In this document: positions 33,901 through 42,099 of the stretch, in pieces | Layout of the letters: each line of letters starts with the position of its first letter | Numbering within the stretch: the first letter of the stretch is position 1 | From: Streptomyces sp. S.PB5 | Lineage (GTDB): Bacteria > Actinomycetota > Actinomycetes > Streptomycetales > Streptomycetaceae | Direction of reading: 5' to 3' | Assembly (NCBI RefSeq): GCF_030403745.1 | Contig: NZ_JAQMWP010000012.1 | Coordinates: 1-64,000, forward strand | Length of the DNA stretch: 64,000 nucleotides | Notes under the pieces: model-generated | The model's input: the letters and a program-made list of their open reading frames with translations, nothing else | The model's database searches: none | Told to the model about the DNA's origin: nothing | Made by a program: the position numbers and the translations under genes

Positions 33901-35737
33901 CGTTCAGCTCCCTCGAACGGTTCAGGGTCGTGTCGTGTTCCACGTCGCGCAGCCATGCCTCCGCGGCCAACGTGGCCTCCAGTTCACTCACGCCGCCGGA
34001 GAGCAGTGCGGGTGAGAGCAGCGCCCGGCGCAGCTTCGCCTCGTCGGCCACGCCCGCCGCCACGAGCCGGGAGTCCTCGGCCCAGGCGGCGAGGGTGCGT
34101 CGCTGTCGGCGCAGGCCCTCCTGCCATTCCGGCATGCAGTGGTCCTTGGTCGTCCGGCGCACCACGGGCCCGGGCACCAGCCCGTCCATGGCGGCGGCCA
34201 ACAGCGGCTTGTACGACCAGGGGCTCGCGGCCTCGTGGGGACGGGCGGCGAGCGCCGCCTCGACCACGGCGTCGTCACAGAACGGTGTGTGCAGCGGCAG
34301 TCCCGCCAGCGCCGCGTCGTGGCTGAAGTGCGCGTCGCCCAGGCCCGCCTGTTGCACGGCAGCGATCCAGGCGTGCCTACTGCGTTCGTGATGCAGCGGT
34401 ACGGCGTCCCGGGCCGCCGTACGCAACTGCTCCTGGCACGACTCCACGGCCTGCTCGCTCGCCCAGAACGGAAGTTGCGGGCGCACCCCCCAGCCGAAGT
34501 CCATCAGCGGAGCGGGTACGCGCAGCAGCCCCGCGGCACGGGCAAGCCAGGAGGCGTACGAGCGGCGGTCGAGCAACGCCTTCGCGGCCGCTCCGAGTGG
34601 CTGGCGGGAGCGCGCACAGAGCCCGGCCGCATGCCGCACACCGGCGACGGGGGAGCTGCGCAGGAGCCCGTGCACATAGGCTGCGGGCGGCTGGACGACA
34701 TGGTCCCCACCGTGCCCCGACAGTCGCAGCCGCGTTCCGCGCGCACCCATCTCCTCAGCCAACTGCTGCTGAATCAGCCGGTCGCGCTTCACCGGCGACG
34801 GCCCGTCGCCCGGGTCCGTACGCTCGTCGAGCCCGGCGAAGCAGGCCGGCAGATCTCCGGCCGGGAACACCAGATGCTCGACGAGGGGGAGTCGTCGAGC
34901 GGCCAGGGCGGCGTAGGCGTGGTCCTCGTTGGTGGGCGCGCTCCAGTGCAGAGTCATGGTGACCAGCCGGGCGCCCGCCTCGGCCGCCAGGAAACACAGC
35001 GAGGTGGAGTCCATGCCCCCCGACAGATCCGCGGCCACCACATCCCCCGGCCGCACGCGCAGTGCGACCGCCCGCCGCAGCGCTTCCCGCAGTCCGGCCG
35101 CCGCCTCCCGCAACGGCAGCTCGGCCGCGGGCGCCTGCCACCAGCGCAGGACGCGCGCAACGCCGCCCGGCTTCAACTCCACAGCCTCCGCGGGCGGTAC
35201 GGCACCCACTCCGCACCACGACGCACTGTCGGCGAGCGGATGCGGGACGGTGACGCCCGCGAGCCGCAGGGCCAGTTGCGCGGTGTCCACCCCGGCGCCG
35301 GTCAGCCGGGCCAGGACATGGGCCTGATCGGCGCACACGGTGACGCCGTCGACCTCGGTCCGGTACACCCGCCGCTTGCCCGAGAGGCTTCCACGGACAT
35401 AGGAGCTGCCCGCCACGGACGCCAGCACGTGGAACGAGCCGTAGGCGCCCGACAGGGCCGCTGCGATGTCGGCCGTCGCGCGAATGGTCATGGCACGCAA
35501 GGAGAGTTGGGCGGCGTCCAGCGAACAGACCCCGGCCACGGCCAGCCGTACCTCACCCGCAGCGCACACGGTCATCTCGTCGTCGGACCAGCGGCCGACC
35601 AGCCACGGTCGGCCCGAGGCGTGCGAGACGACCCGGGACGGGTCGGGACCGGCCAGATTCCGCACCCGGCCCAGGAATCCCGGGGACAGATCCTGATCGG
35701 GAAGGACAACGAACCAGGGGGCCTGCATGACGCCCAT
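33881..35737 (-). CDS. Lasso cyclase (asparagine-synthetase-like)
   Basis: A 618-aa protein with an N-terminal glutaminase-like domain lacking the catalytic Cys and a C-terminal asparagine-synthetase domain. The ATP pyrophosphatase loop is SGGMDST (near 236-242), and there is a conserved SGHGGDHVV segment near residue 330. It adenylates the side-chain carboxylate of the core acid (predicted Glu8) and closes the macrolactam with the amino terminus. The ATG at 35737 has GGAGAGG close upstream; another ATG lies 9 bases downstream. It is preceded by a strong hairpin after the precursor gene. Confidence 0.92.
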   Translation of the reverse strand: MGVMQAPWFVVLPDQDLSPGFLGRVRNLAGPDPSRVVSHASGRPWLVGRWSDDEMTVCAAGEVRLAVAGVCSLDAAQLSLRAMTIRATADIAAALSGAYGSFHVLASVAGSSYVRGSLSGKRRVYRTEVDGVTVCADQAHVLARLTGAGVDTAQLALRLAGVTVPHPLADSASWCGVGAVPPAEAVELKPGGVARVLRWWQAPAAELPLREAAAGLREALRRAVALRVRPGDVVAADLSGGMDSTSLCFLAAEAGARLVTMTLHWSAPTNEDHAYAALAARRLPLVEHLVFPAGDLPACFAGLDERTDPGDGPSPVKRDRLIQQQLAEEMGARGTRLRLSGHGGDHVVQPPAAYVHGLLRSSPVAGVRHAAGLCARSRQPLGAAAKALLDRRSYASWLARAAGLLRVPAPLMDFGWGVRPQLPFWASEQAVESCQEQLRTAARDAVPLHHERSRHAWIAAVQQAGLGDAHFSHDAALAGLPLHTPFCDDAVVEAALAARPHEAASPWSYKPLLAAAMDGLVPGPVVRRTTKDHCMPEWQEGLRRQRRTLAAWAEDSRLVAAGVADEAKLRRALLSPALLSGGVSELEATLAAEAWLRDVEHDTTLNRSRELNDAPTAR

Positions 35738-35771
35738 CAGCCTCTCCAAACAGCGTGGGTGATGGTCAGAT

Positions 35772-35804
35772 GCGGGCCCCCGACCGGACCGGTCGGGGGC
35801 CCGC
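35772..35804 (-). terminator. Perfect 15-bp hairpin between lasso precursor and cyclase
   Basis: Arms GCGGGCCCCCGACCG (35772-35786) and the exact complement (35790-35804) with a 3-base loop, 14 bases after the precursor stop. It probably makes most transcripts end after the precursor, or protects its mRNA, so that precursor exceeds enzymes. Confidence 0.75.
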
Positions 35805-35818
35805 ACTCGGCAGGCGGC

Positions 35819-35959
35819 TCAGAAGGGCCACCAGTTGAACGAGACCTCGGGAAACCTGCCGATGCTGCCCTGGGTCGCCTCGGCGTACTCGCCCGCTTCG
35901 GCGAGCAGCGGCGGCTCGTAGACGTCCTCGATCTCGATGTCCTCAAGCGTGACGTTCAT
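35819..35959 (-). CDS. Lasso peptide precursor
   Basis: A 46-aa precursor. The leader contains YEPPLLAEAGEYAEATQ, which fits the actinobacterial leader pattern YxxPxLxxxGxxxxxTxG exactly, with Thr at position -2. The predicted core is GSIGRFPEVSFNWWPF (16 residues): Gly1 would be linked to Glu8 in an 8-residue ring, leaving an 8-residue tail rich in Trp and Phe that can act as steric plugs. It has no cysteines, so it would be class II. It lies directly upstream of the cyclase, RRE and protease genes on the same strand. No ABC exporter lies in this set. Confidence 0.9.
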   Translation of the reverse strand: MNVTLEDIEIEDVYEPPLLAEAGEYAEATQGSIGRFPEVSFNWWPF

Positions 35960-35983
35960 GGTGATCACTCTCCCAACGTCGCA

Positions 35984-36366
35984 TCACTGTCTCCGCCCAG
36001 CATGGGCACCCTCGCTGGGAGACCACTCGAGTTGGTCTCGCGCCCCTTCACCGCCCCAGCCCTTGTAGACGTACGGCGCCCACTCGCCGTCCTGGTCGAT
36101 GCCGTCGGGGTCGAGCAGCGCGTAGGACATGTCGCAGCCCGTCTCCGGCCGGAGGTCCTTCGCCGCATCGCGGCCGGCGGGACGCCTTCCTGGCGCGGGT
36201 GGTGGACCGGATTCTCTTCGTGCGGCCGAGTCACGTCGTACGGCTCCCGGAACCAGTCGATGTCCGCGGTGCCGCCGAGCTGACAGACCTCGGCCATCTG
36301 GTTCACGTGCCGCCCGTCGCCCACGGCCAGGAACTCGCGGTACGAGGGCGACAGTCGCCACGCCAT
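35984..36366 (-). pseudogene. SMI1/KNR4-family protein, frameshifted and truncated
   Basis: The first frame (from ATG 36366) gives MAWRLSPSYREFLAVGDGRHVNQMAEV, a typical SMI1/KNR4 start without its first helix. Its family-like sequence stops being recognisable near 36180. The rest of the domain (MSYALLDPDGIDQDGEWAPYVYKGWGGEGARD) continues in a different frame to 35984. A single frameshift around 36170-36190 joins them. SMI1/KNR4 proteins are often immunity proteins of polymorphic toxins. Here it looks like a relic unrelated to the lasso genes. Confidence 0.7.
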
Positions 36367-36385
36367 CTCGGTTTCTCACCCCAGT

Positions 36386-36400
36386 CATTACGGCGTAATG
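36386..36400. promoter_or_regulatory. 15-base palindrome upstream of parA
   Basis: CATTACGGCGTAATG, a perfect palindrome of 7-base arms around one G. It lies 100 bases before parA at the edge of an AT-rich stretch (36420-36500). It may be an autoregulatory operator or a centromere-type site for ParA/ParB. No second copy is seen nearby, so a parS array is not supported. Confidence 0.45.
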
Positions 36401-36499
36401 GCCGACGGCGATCTGAGCTGAAGTCGATACTTTATATCCTTAAAACCGCCTTTTCTGCGCTAAATTGATCTAGATAATGCTTCGCTCACTCTTCTGATC

Positions 36500-37747
36500 A
36501 TGTATGTCAGTAAAGTGACGCTCATGACATTTCCAGCTTCCCCTGGCGGCCGCGAGAAGATCGTTTCCAAACTGCCGGGATGGCTCCAGCAGGACCTCAA
36601 GACCAGAGCTGCCCAGAATGGCGTGGAGATCCAGGCCGCCGTCGAGCAGGGCATCCAGGACTGGTGCAACCTTGCGTCAGCGACGGCCAATGTCGACACC
36701 TCCGGTGCTGACTCCTTTTCCACCTCTCTGCCGGACGGTCGGTGGGACGAGTTCAAACGGGTCGCCGGTGACCGGCAGGTGTCTCTCATTCAGGGCCTTG
36801 CCCAATCGATGCAGTTATGGCTGGACACCCATCCCGCTCCCGGCGTGGAACGACCCGCCGTCACTCGTCGCATCGTGGTGTGCAACCAGAAGGGTGGCGT
36901 CGGCAAGACGGCAATCACCGCGGGCACCGGTGAGGCGCTTGCCGAGGACTCCGGGCGGCTCTACCCCGTCCGGATCGCCAGACAACTCGCCGCCGTCAAC
37001 GACGTACTGGAGACAGAGGATCTGCCCGGGCTCGGGCTTCGGGTGCTGCTCGTGGACTTCGATCCGCAGTGCCACCTGACCAGCCAGCTGGGCCGCTCTC
37101 CCCTGCTGATGAACGGTGACAGCCTCACGAACCACATGGCGGGCGATCCCAAGGGCGACTTGCTCGATCTCATCGTCTCCGTCGACGACGAACACTTCGG
37201 GGGACGGCTGCATTTACTGCCCGCGTGCAACGATGCGTTCCTGCTCGATGTACGGCTGTCCGCCGTACGAGCCCGGGAGGCCGCACTGGAGCGGGCGCTC
37301 GCTCCGCTCGAGAGCTATTACGACGTAATTCTCGTCGACTGCCCTCCGAGTCTCGGGCTCAGCATGGACGCCGCGGTCTACTACGGGCGAAGGCGTGAGG
37401 GGGAGAAGCCCGGCCAGTCCGGGGCGCTGATCGTGGTCCAGGCTGAGGACAGTTCCGCCGATGCGTACGAACTGTTGACGACACAGATCGACGATCTGCA
37501 GGGCGACCTGCAGATCGACATCGACTACCTCGGGATCGTGGTGAACCTCTATGACTCCCGCCGTGGCTACATCGCCACCTCCTCATTGCAGGGGTGGGTC
37601 GACATAAAGGATCCGAAGGTCGTCGGGCTCATCGGGGATCTCAAGGAACAGAAGGAAGCCGTGCGCGTGAGGCAGCCGCTGCTGTCCTACGCGCCCAAGT
37701 CACAGCAGGCGATCGGCATGCGTGCCCTCGCCAGGGAGATCTCATGA
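36500..37747 (+). CDS. parA: ParA-type plasmid partition ATPase
   Basis: A 415-aa ParA-family protein. An N-terminal segment of about 115 residues (KLPGWLQQDLKTRAAQNGVEIQ) resembles a DNA-binding or dimerisation region. Walker A is the deviant KGGVGKT (131-137), followed by LLVDFDPQCHLT (switch I and Walker A') and ILVDCPPSLG (Walker B). Such proteins move plasmid copies apart with ParB. An alternative start is ATG 36524. Two leucines are encoded by TTA (in MQLWLD and LHLLPA), unusual in these hosts. The stop overlaps the parB ATG (ATGA). Confidence 0.88.
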   Translation: MYVSKVTLMTFPASPGGREKIVSKLPGWLQQDLKTRAAQNGVEIQAAVEQGIQDWCNLASATANVDTSGADSFSTSLPDGRWDEFKRVAGDRQVSLIQGLAQSMQLWLDTHPAPGVERPAVTRRIVVCNQKGGVGKTAITAGTGEALAEDSGRLYPVRIARQLAAVNDVLETEDLPGLGLRVLLVDFDPQCHLTSQLGRSPLLMNGDSLTNHMAGDPKGDLLDLIVSVDDEHFGGRLHLLPACNDAFLLDVRLSAVRAREAALERALAPLESYYDVILVDCPPSLGLSMDAAVYYGRRREGEKPGQSGALIVVQAEDSSADAYELLTTQIDDLQGDLQIDIDYLGIVVNLYDSRRGYIATSSLQGWVDIKDPKVVGLIGDLKEQKEAVRVRQPLLSYAPKSQQAIGMRALAREIS

Positions 37748-38808
37748 GCAAGGCCGACCGGCTGGGGACCGGCCGCTTCACCGAAGCCACCCGGACCGTC
37801 AGTGCCCGGCGCCAGGCGGTGGCCGCCGCGACGGGGGTGCCGACCGAAGGGGTCGCTCCGCCCGCCGAGCTGCCCTCCGGAAGGGTGAGTCTCAATCCCG
37901 ACAACCCGCGCTCCAGCCTTGGAGATCTCACCGATCTGGCAGGCAGCCTCAAGACGCACGGGCAGAAGCAGGCGATCACGGTCATGAACCGCGATGCCTA
38001 CGTCAAGGCCAATCCCGCATATGAGGCCCATCTCGAACCGGACACCACGCACGTCGTCATCGACGGCAGCAGTCGTCTCGCGGCCGCCCGCGAGGCGGGG
38101 CTCGCCAGCGTCAAGGTGATGGTCAGCGATGAGCAGGGGGCCACGTCCGAGGAACTCCTCGAATCCGCTCTGGTTGCCAACATCCATCGGCAGGATCTCG
38201 AGGAGCTGGACGAGGCTCGGGCGCTTCAGCGGCTGATGGCCATTCATGGCAGCCAAACGGCTCTGGCCAAGCGGCTCCACCGGTCTCAGGGATGGGTGTC
38301 GCAGCGGCTCGCCCTGCTCAATCTGACTCCGGAGCTTCAGGCCCGGATCGGACAGGAGCCCATCGATCTGTTGCGGGCGGTGGGCAACAAGTCGGCCGAG
38401 CAGCAGCAGCAGGTTCTGGAAGAGCTGAAGGCGGAACGGGCCCGGAAGGAAATGCACAAGCGGGAGCGCCGGCCCCAGGAACAGCAGGGGACCGCGCCCG
38501 AGGAGCGGGACTCAGCGGCTGAGGCTCCGGTGGGGGAGGCCGCCCCGGTCAAGCGGACGGAGAGCGTGCCGGAGCCTCGCAGTGACGGGCAGGCGAGTCG
38601 CTCGGCCGCCCGTGGAGCCGAGACGCGGACGCCTCCGAAGCTCCCGTATGACGACGGGGCCTTCTTGGCGATGCATCTCATCAGGAAGATGAGCGACGCC
38701 GAGTTCGAGAAGATGCTGCGGATCCTCAACAAGCACCAGCGGCAGCGGGCCGGGATCGAGACACCAGGGACCACAGCACCTGATGGTGCGTCGGTCGCTA
38801 CATCGTAA
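37744..38808 (+). CDS. parB: ParB-type partition protein
   Basis: A 354-aa ParB/Srx-family protein. The N-terminal ParB-like nuclease/CTPase fold carries LNPDNPR, then GQKQAITVMNR, VIDGSSRLAAAREAG and ALVANIHRQDLEELDEARAL. The central helix-turn-helix is SQTALAKRLHRSQGWVSQRLALLNL. A charged linker and a C-terminal dimerisation segment (MHLIRKMSDAEFEKMLRILNKHQ) follow. It binds a centromere-like site and works with the coupled ParA. Together they indicate a plasmid or a plasmid-derived element. Confidence 0.9.
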   Translation: MSKADRLGTGRFTEATRTVSARRQAVAAATGVPTEGVAPPAELPSGRVSLNPDNPRSSLGDLTDLAGSLKTHGQKQAITVMNRDAYVKANPAYEAHLEPDTTHVVIDGSSRLAAAREAGLASVKVMVSDEQGATSEELLESALVANIHRQDLEELDEARALQRLMAIHGSQTALAKRLHRSQGWVSQRLALLNLTPELQARIGQEPIDLLRAVGNKSAEQQQQVLEELKAERARKEMHKRERRPQEQQGTAPEERDSAAEAPVGEAAPVKRTESVPEPRSDGQASRSAARGAETRTPPKLPYDDGAFLAMHLIRKMSDAEFEKMLRILNKHQRQRAGIETPGTTAPDGASVATS

Positions 38809-38859
38809 TAGGCCCGAGGGCGGACTGACTGGGCAGTCGGCTGAGGGCCGGGTGAGCCG

Positions 38860-39326
38860 CTTGAGTCGCTCTCAGTCGCTGGTCCGGGGCGGCCGACTTC
38901 CCCGGTCGCTGTGCCCAGCGAGGTCCAGAGAGAGGCAGTGACCGAACAAACAGCGACTGAAGAGCCTCGAGTAGCTTTCAAGCGCTGTTGAAAACCCCAG
39001 GTCAGAAGCCCCTTGCCGGCAAACAGCGACTCAAGCGACTCAAGGCCCGGGTATATGAAGACATCGACGTGTATGCGTGTGCGCGTGTGTGCGTCATATA
39101 CATAGAGACCTTCAGTCGCTTTAGTCACTGTTTCCTCCTCCGTAGATGCCTTGACCTGCGATTCTGTGCAGCTGCCGACAATGCTGCTCAACAAGCCCCA
39201 GTCGCTGGGCCGTTGCGCCCTCAGCCGCTGGGACCGTGGAGCTCGAATATCTGTTCTCCACGGGAGTGCTCGCGGATCTCACCCGCTTCGCTACGCTGTG
39301 TCGGTTGCTTCGTCGCTTCAGTCGCT
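38860..39326. repeat. AGTCGCT repeat region (iteron-like), array 1
   Basis: The heptamer AGTCGCT occurs at 38864, 38874, 39114, 39200 and 39320, and in reverse (AGCGACT) at 38952, 39025 and 39034. Near copies include GGTCGCT at 38904 and AGTCACT at 39123. Most copies are preceded by C or A and many sit in TCAGTCGCT. The region is otherwise free of a credible gene and includes a TG/CG-alternating stretch at 39070-39095. It lies directly upstream of the Prim-Pol gene and is probably a plasmid origin or its control region. Confidence 0.65.
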
Positions 39327-40439
39327 GTGGGGGTGCGCGTGGCCTCTGAGGTGCGGGACTCGCACAGCTACTCAGCAGCGGGACCGGGTCCCGTTCCCCG
39401 TTCCTTGGCGACCGCCCGGTGGTGCGCCAGCCTGGGCTGGCCCGTCCACCCACTCGCGCCGGGACGCAAGACGCCCGCGGGGAACTGCGAGGCTTGTCGA
39501 GCCCCGGGACACACACATCGCGGCTGTGGTTGTCCGACCGCCGGTCGTTGGTGTCACGGGTTCCACGCTGCCACTCTGGACTTCGCCCGGATCGAGCACT
39601 GGTGGGGCCGGACTCCCGGCCTGGGCGTGGGGGTCGCCTGCGGGCCTGCGGGGCTGGTGGTCGTGGACATCGACGCGCACGAACGGGAACTGCCCGGGAG
39701 GGACCGGCTGTTGCCCGGGATCGGCATCTCCGACGGCATTGACCTGACCGGGCTGGCCAACGGATTCCACACCATCGGCGTCCTGGCCGCCTTGAGCGGC
39801 TTCGCCAGCCCGGCCGACGACGAGTCGACCCTGCGCGTGCGCACCCCCTCCGGAGGGCTGCACGTCTGGTACCGGGCCCACAGCGAACACCGCTGGCAGT
39901 GCTCCACCGGGTCCGGCGGCCGCGCCCTGGCATGGCAGGTCGACGTACGGGCGCACGGCGGGTACATCGTCGCCCCCGGCACCGTGACCGAGGCCGGCGT
40001 GTACGAGCCCGTGGGCGCCGTACGAGAGCCCGCACCGCTCCCCGGCTGGCTCGCCCGCGAACTGGCCCGGACCGGGCATCTGCCGCCCGCTCACCCCCCT
40101 GCGCCCCGGCCGGTACCGCCACGCGCCCGGCAGGCCGTCAGCGCCGCCGGAGGCGGGTACGGCTCCGCGAGCCGGATGCTGGCCGCGCTACTCACCGAAG
40201 TGATCGGCTGTGCCGCCCTGACCGAAGGAGCGGCCTTCTCGGAAAAGCTGAACCGTGCCGCCTATACCGCCGGGGGACTGGTGGCTGCCGGACATCTGGC
40301 GGCGGACGAGGCCGAGCGGCTCCTCAGGGAGGCCGCCGAGCATGCGAGACCGGGCCAGGAGCGGCGGTACGAGGCCATCATCCGCAGCGGTCTGAGCGCA
40401 GGCCGGGCGCGTCCGTTGTCCCCGGGGGGCCGCGTATGA
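39327..40439 (+). CDS. Bifunctional primase/polymerase (Prim-Pol)
   Basis: About 370 residues with an N-terminal Prim-Pol domain: ATARWCASLGWPVHPLAPG, a Cys-rich insertion, GVACGPAGLVVVDIDAHE (the metal-binding DxD motif), RTPSGGLHVWY and DVRAHGGYIVAPGT. A C-terminal helical part (FSEKLNRAAYTAGGLVAAGHL) is common in actinobacterial plasmid replication proteins. It makes primers, and short DNA, for plasmid replication. Several GTG codons at 39327, 39333, 39339 and 39351 could be the start; none has a strong ribosome binding site, so the 5' end is approximate. Its stop overlaps the start of the helicase relic. Confidence 0.85.
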   Translation: MGVRVASEVRDSHSYSAAGPGPVPRSLATARWCASLGWPVHPLAPGRKTPAGNCEACRAPGHTHRGCGCPTAGRWCHGFHAATLDFARIEHWWGRTPGLGVGVACGPAGLVVVDIDAHERELPGRDRLLPGIGISDGIDLTGLANGFHTIGVLAALSGFASPADDESTLRVRTPSGGLHVWYRAHSEHRWQCSTGSGGRALAWQVDVRAHGGYIVAPGTVTEAGVYEPVGAVREPAPLPGWLARELARTGHLPPAHPPAPRPVPPRARQAVSAAGGGYGSASRMLAALLTEVIGCAALTEGAAFSEKLNRAAYTAGGLVAAGHLAADEAERLLREAAEHARPGQERRYEAIIRSGLSAGRARPLSPGGRV

Positions 40440-40795
40440 CGTCCTGTCAGGACGAGACCCTCTTCGACGCCGAGCTCTTCGTCAGGTTCTGTCCAGCGAC
40501 TACCGGTATGCGCCAAGGCTCGGCCGGCTCTGCTGGGACAGTATGGGCAGGTCGACGAGGACGACACCGTGATGTGGGCAGCCGGGGATATGGCGGAGTC
40601 CCTGGCGTGCAGCGATCCGCGCGGAGTGTTCGGCACCGATGTCGGCATCCACGCCTCGGGCGTCAAGGCCCGCAGAGTCTGCGAGACCCTGACCGGCAAC
40701 CCGGCGGTCACCATCGCCCGCATCCAAGGAGCACAAGCATGCGCCAACTCGGGTTGGTCTGATCACTTGAGAGCCGGCGTCAGCATGCGTTGACG
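40436..40795 (+). pseudogene. Decayed primase-helicase, 5' fragment
   Basis: Begins with an ATGA overlap after the Prim-Pol. Three frames in turn match the N-terminal part of the intact gene at 59051: AELFVRF (like KLFVKLY), SDYRYAPRLGRLCWDS (like RDYQHVPGLGWYRWDG), then GQVDEDDTVMWAAGDMAESLA (like WQVDEDDTVLWAAGDLAENIA). Two frameshifts separate them, and the ATPase domain is missing altogether. This copy cannot be functional. Confidence 0.8.
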
Positions 40796-40946
40796 CCCCG
40801 CGTCATGATGCGTTTTCTCCGGACTCTTTCATCTCGGGCTGCCGAGATCCTGGCCGTGCCACGGACCCGGCGTGCTCCGCGTGGCTTCTTGAGCGAGCGC
40901 TGACACACAGCCTGCCAGGAAGCGTCCAACCAGATCTGGAGAGAAC

Positions 40947-41252
40947 GTGCGCAAGATGACGAAGGCGGCTGTCCTCGGGGCAGCCTCCGCCTCGCTGATC
41001 CTGTCCGGTGCGATGGGGGCTGCCGCCGCTCCCGCCGAGGACCCGGCCCCCGGGACGTCGGCTCTGTCCGACAACCTGCTCGAACTGCCGGTGACCATCC
41101 CGATCACGGTATGCGGGAACGCCATCAGCATTCTCGGACCGGCGCCGATGGTCACGCTGTCCGGCGGCGAGTGCCCGTCCACGCTTCCGCAGCAGGAGGA
41201 GGAGTTCCCCATCGACCCTGCCGACTTCGAGCTCGCTGAGCTCATGGGCTAG
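40947..41252 (+). CDS. Chaplin-like secreted protein
   Basis: A 101-aa secreted protein with a signal peptide (VLGAASASLILSGAMGAAAAPA). One segment, LPVTIPITVCGNAISILG, resembles the chaplin core (PVNVPVNVCGNTVNVVG), including the Cys and a second Cys about 21 residues later. The tail is acidic (QQEEEFPIDPADFELAE), which chaplins lack. Chaplins coat aerial hyphae with amyloid-like fibres. The start is a GTG with GGAGAG 3 bases upstream. It is followed by a strong terminator. Confidence 0.6.
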   Translation: MRKMTKAAVLGAASASLILSGAMGAAAAPAEDPAPGTSALSDNLLELPVTIPITVCGNAISILGPAPMVTLSGGECPSTLPQQEEEFPIDPADFELAELMG

Positions 41253-41270
41253 CACAGCTGCACCGCACGT

Positions 41271-41308
41271 GCCGAAGGTCCGGGGAGCTTCCTCCCCGGG
41301 CCTTCGGC
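41271..41308. terminator. Bidirectional 16-bp hairpin terminator
   Basis: Stem 41271-41286 with 41293-41308 (GCCGAAGG arm against CCTTCGGC, one G-T pair) and loop GCTTCC. It separates the chaplin-like gene from the convergent gene at 41325. Confidence 0.8.
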
Positions 41309-41324
41309 TGTCCGGTTCCAGGGC

Positions 41325-41558
41325 TCAGTCGGCGGTGGGCTGTCGGATGGTGGCGGTCATGGCCGCGCGGACTGTCTCCATACAGGAAAGGCAGTAACGG
41401 TCGGAGGCGTACGGATCGTCCGAGCGGGCGGGTAACGCGTTCGGGCGTGGCTCGAGAAGCAGACCGCACAGTGACAAGCGCGTGCTGCCGGGGCGCAGGG
41501 CATGCCAGATGAGAGTGCCCGGCGCTGACGTGTCGTCCTGTGCGTGAAGTTGGTGCAT
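41325..41558 (-). CDS. 77-aa small protein with paired cysteines
   Basis: A 77-aa protein starting MHQLHAQDDTSAPGTLIWHALRPGSTRLSLCGLLLEP and ending DRYCLSCMETVRAAMT. The pattern of one Cys, then C-x2-C, with a nearby His suggests a small zinc-binding protein of a type common in Streptomyces. AGGAGGG stands close before the ATG. Function unknown. Confidence 0.6.
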   Translation of the reverse strand: MHQLHAQDDTSAPGTLIWHALRPGSTRLSLCGLLLEPRPNALPARSDDPYASDRYCLSCMETVRAAMTATIRQPTAD

Positions 41559-42099
41559 GGACCCTCCTGTGACGGGCCTGCCGGCCGGACGGCCCGACAG
41601 GCGGCGGATCCCCGAGGTCTCGTGTCGCGAGACGTGAAGTAATTATCACTTTTTGGACGGAAACGGGCATGGGTGCGGACAGTGCGGCGTCCGCGACGCG
41701 GGTGGGGGTCGCTTGGAGCTGCGGCGGCTGGTCGCGGTCGGGTCCGTTTGCCTCTTGCGCCTTTGCAACTGACGTAAATGTCATGGCAGTTGGCCGTTCT
41801 TGGTGTGCGCGTGTCCGCATCGGAGGCGTCTGCCGCTGAAGGCGGTGGAATGTCGCCGGAATTGGTTGCGAATTGAAGGGGTATGCGGGACCGTGGTGCA
41901 GGTGTTACCGAAGGTGTCCAAGCGTCTACGTTATGTGACTACCCTGTGTTGCCCCTGAGGGGAAAGCTTCGTATGTCCGAAAGGCCTCCGTGCGGGGAAA
42001 GACGAGGCCCCTCACCACCCGAGTACGGCACGGGTGCGTCGCCTGCAAGGGGACAGGGGCCGGACGAAAGGAACCGGTGGCCGGATCCGAACCGCCATC
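41559..42099. other. Gap with possible promoter, no firm gene
   Basis: Contains an AT-rich element (GTAATTATCACTTTTTGG near 41638-41655) that may be the promoter of the 41558 gene. Further on, a stretch at 41930-41955 (GTTATGTGACTACCCTGTG) looks promoter-like for rightward transcription. Short open frames after 41973 lack consistent codon bias. Confidence 0.35.

Noticed and set aside
36386..36400. Palindrome as a chromosomal parS site
   Set aside because: It does not match the GTTTCACGTGAAAC-type Streptomyces parS.
38988..39326. In-frame 5' extension of the Prim-Pol from ATG 38988
   Set aside because: It would run through the AGTCGCT repeats and a TG-rich stretch with poor codon bias. The Prim-Pol domain begins only after about 39350.
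38860..39326. AGTCGCT repeats as a CRISPR array
   Set aside because: The repeat is only 7 bases, in both orientations, with irregular spacing and no cas genes.
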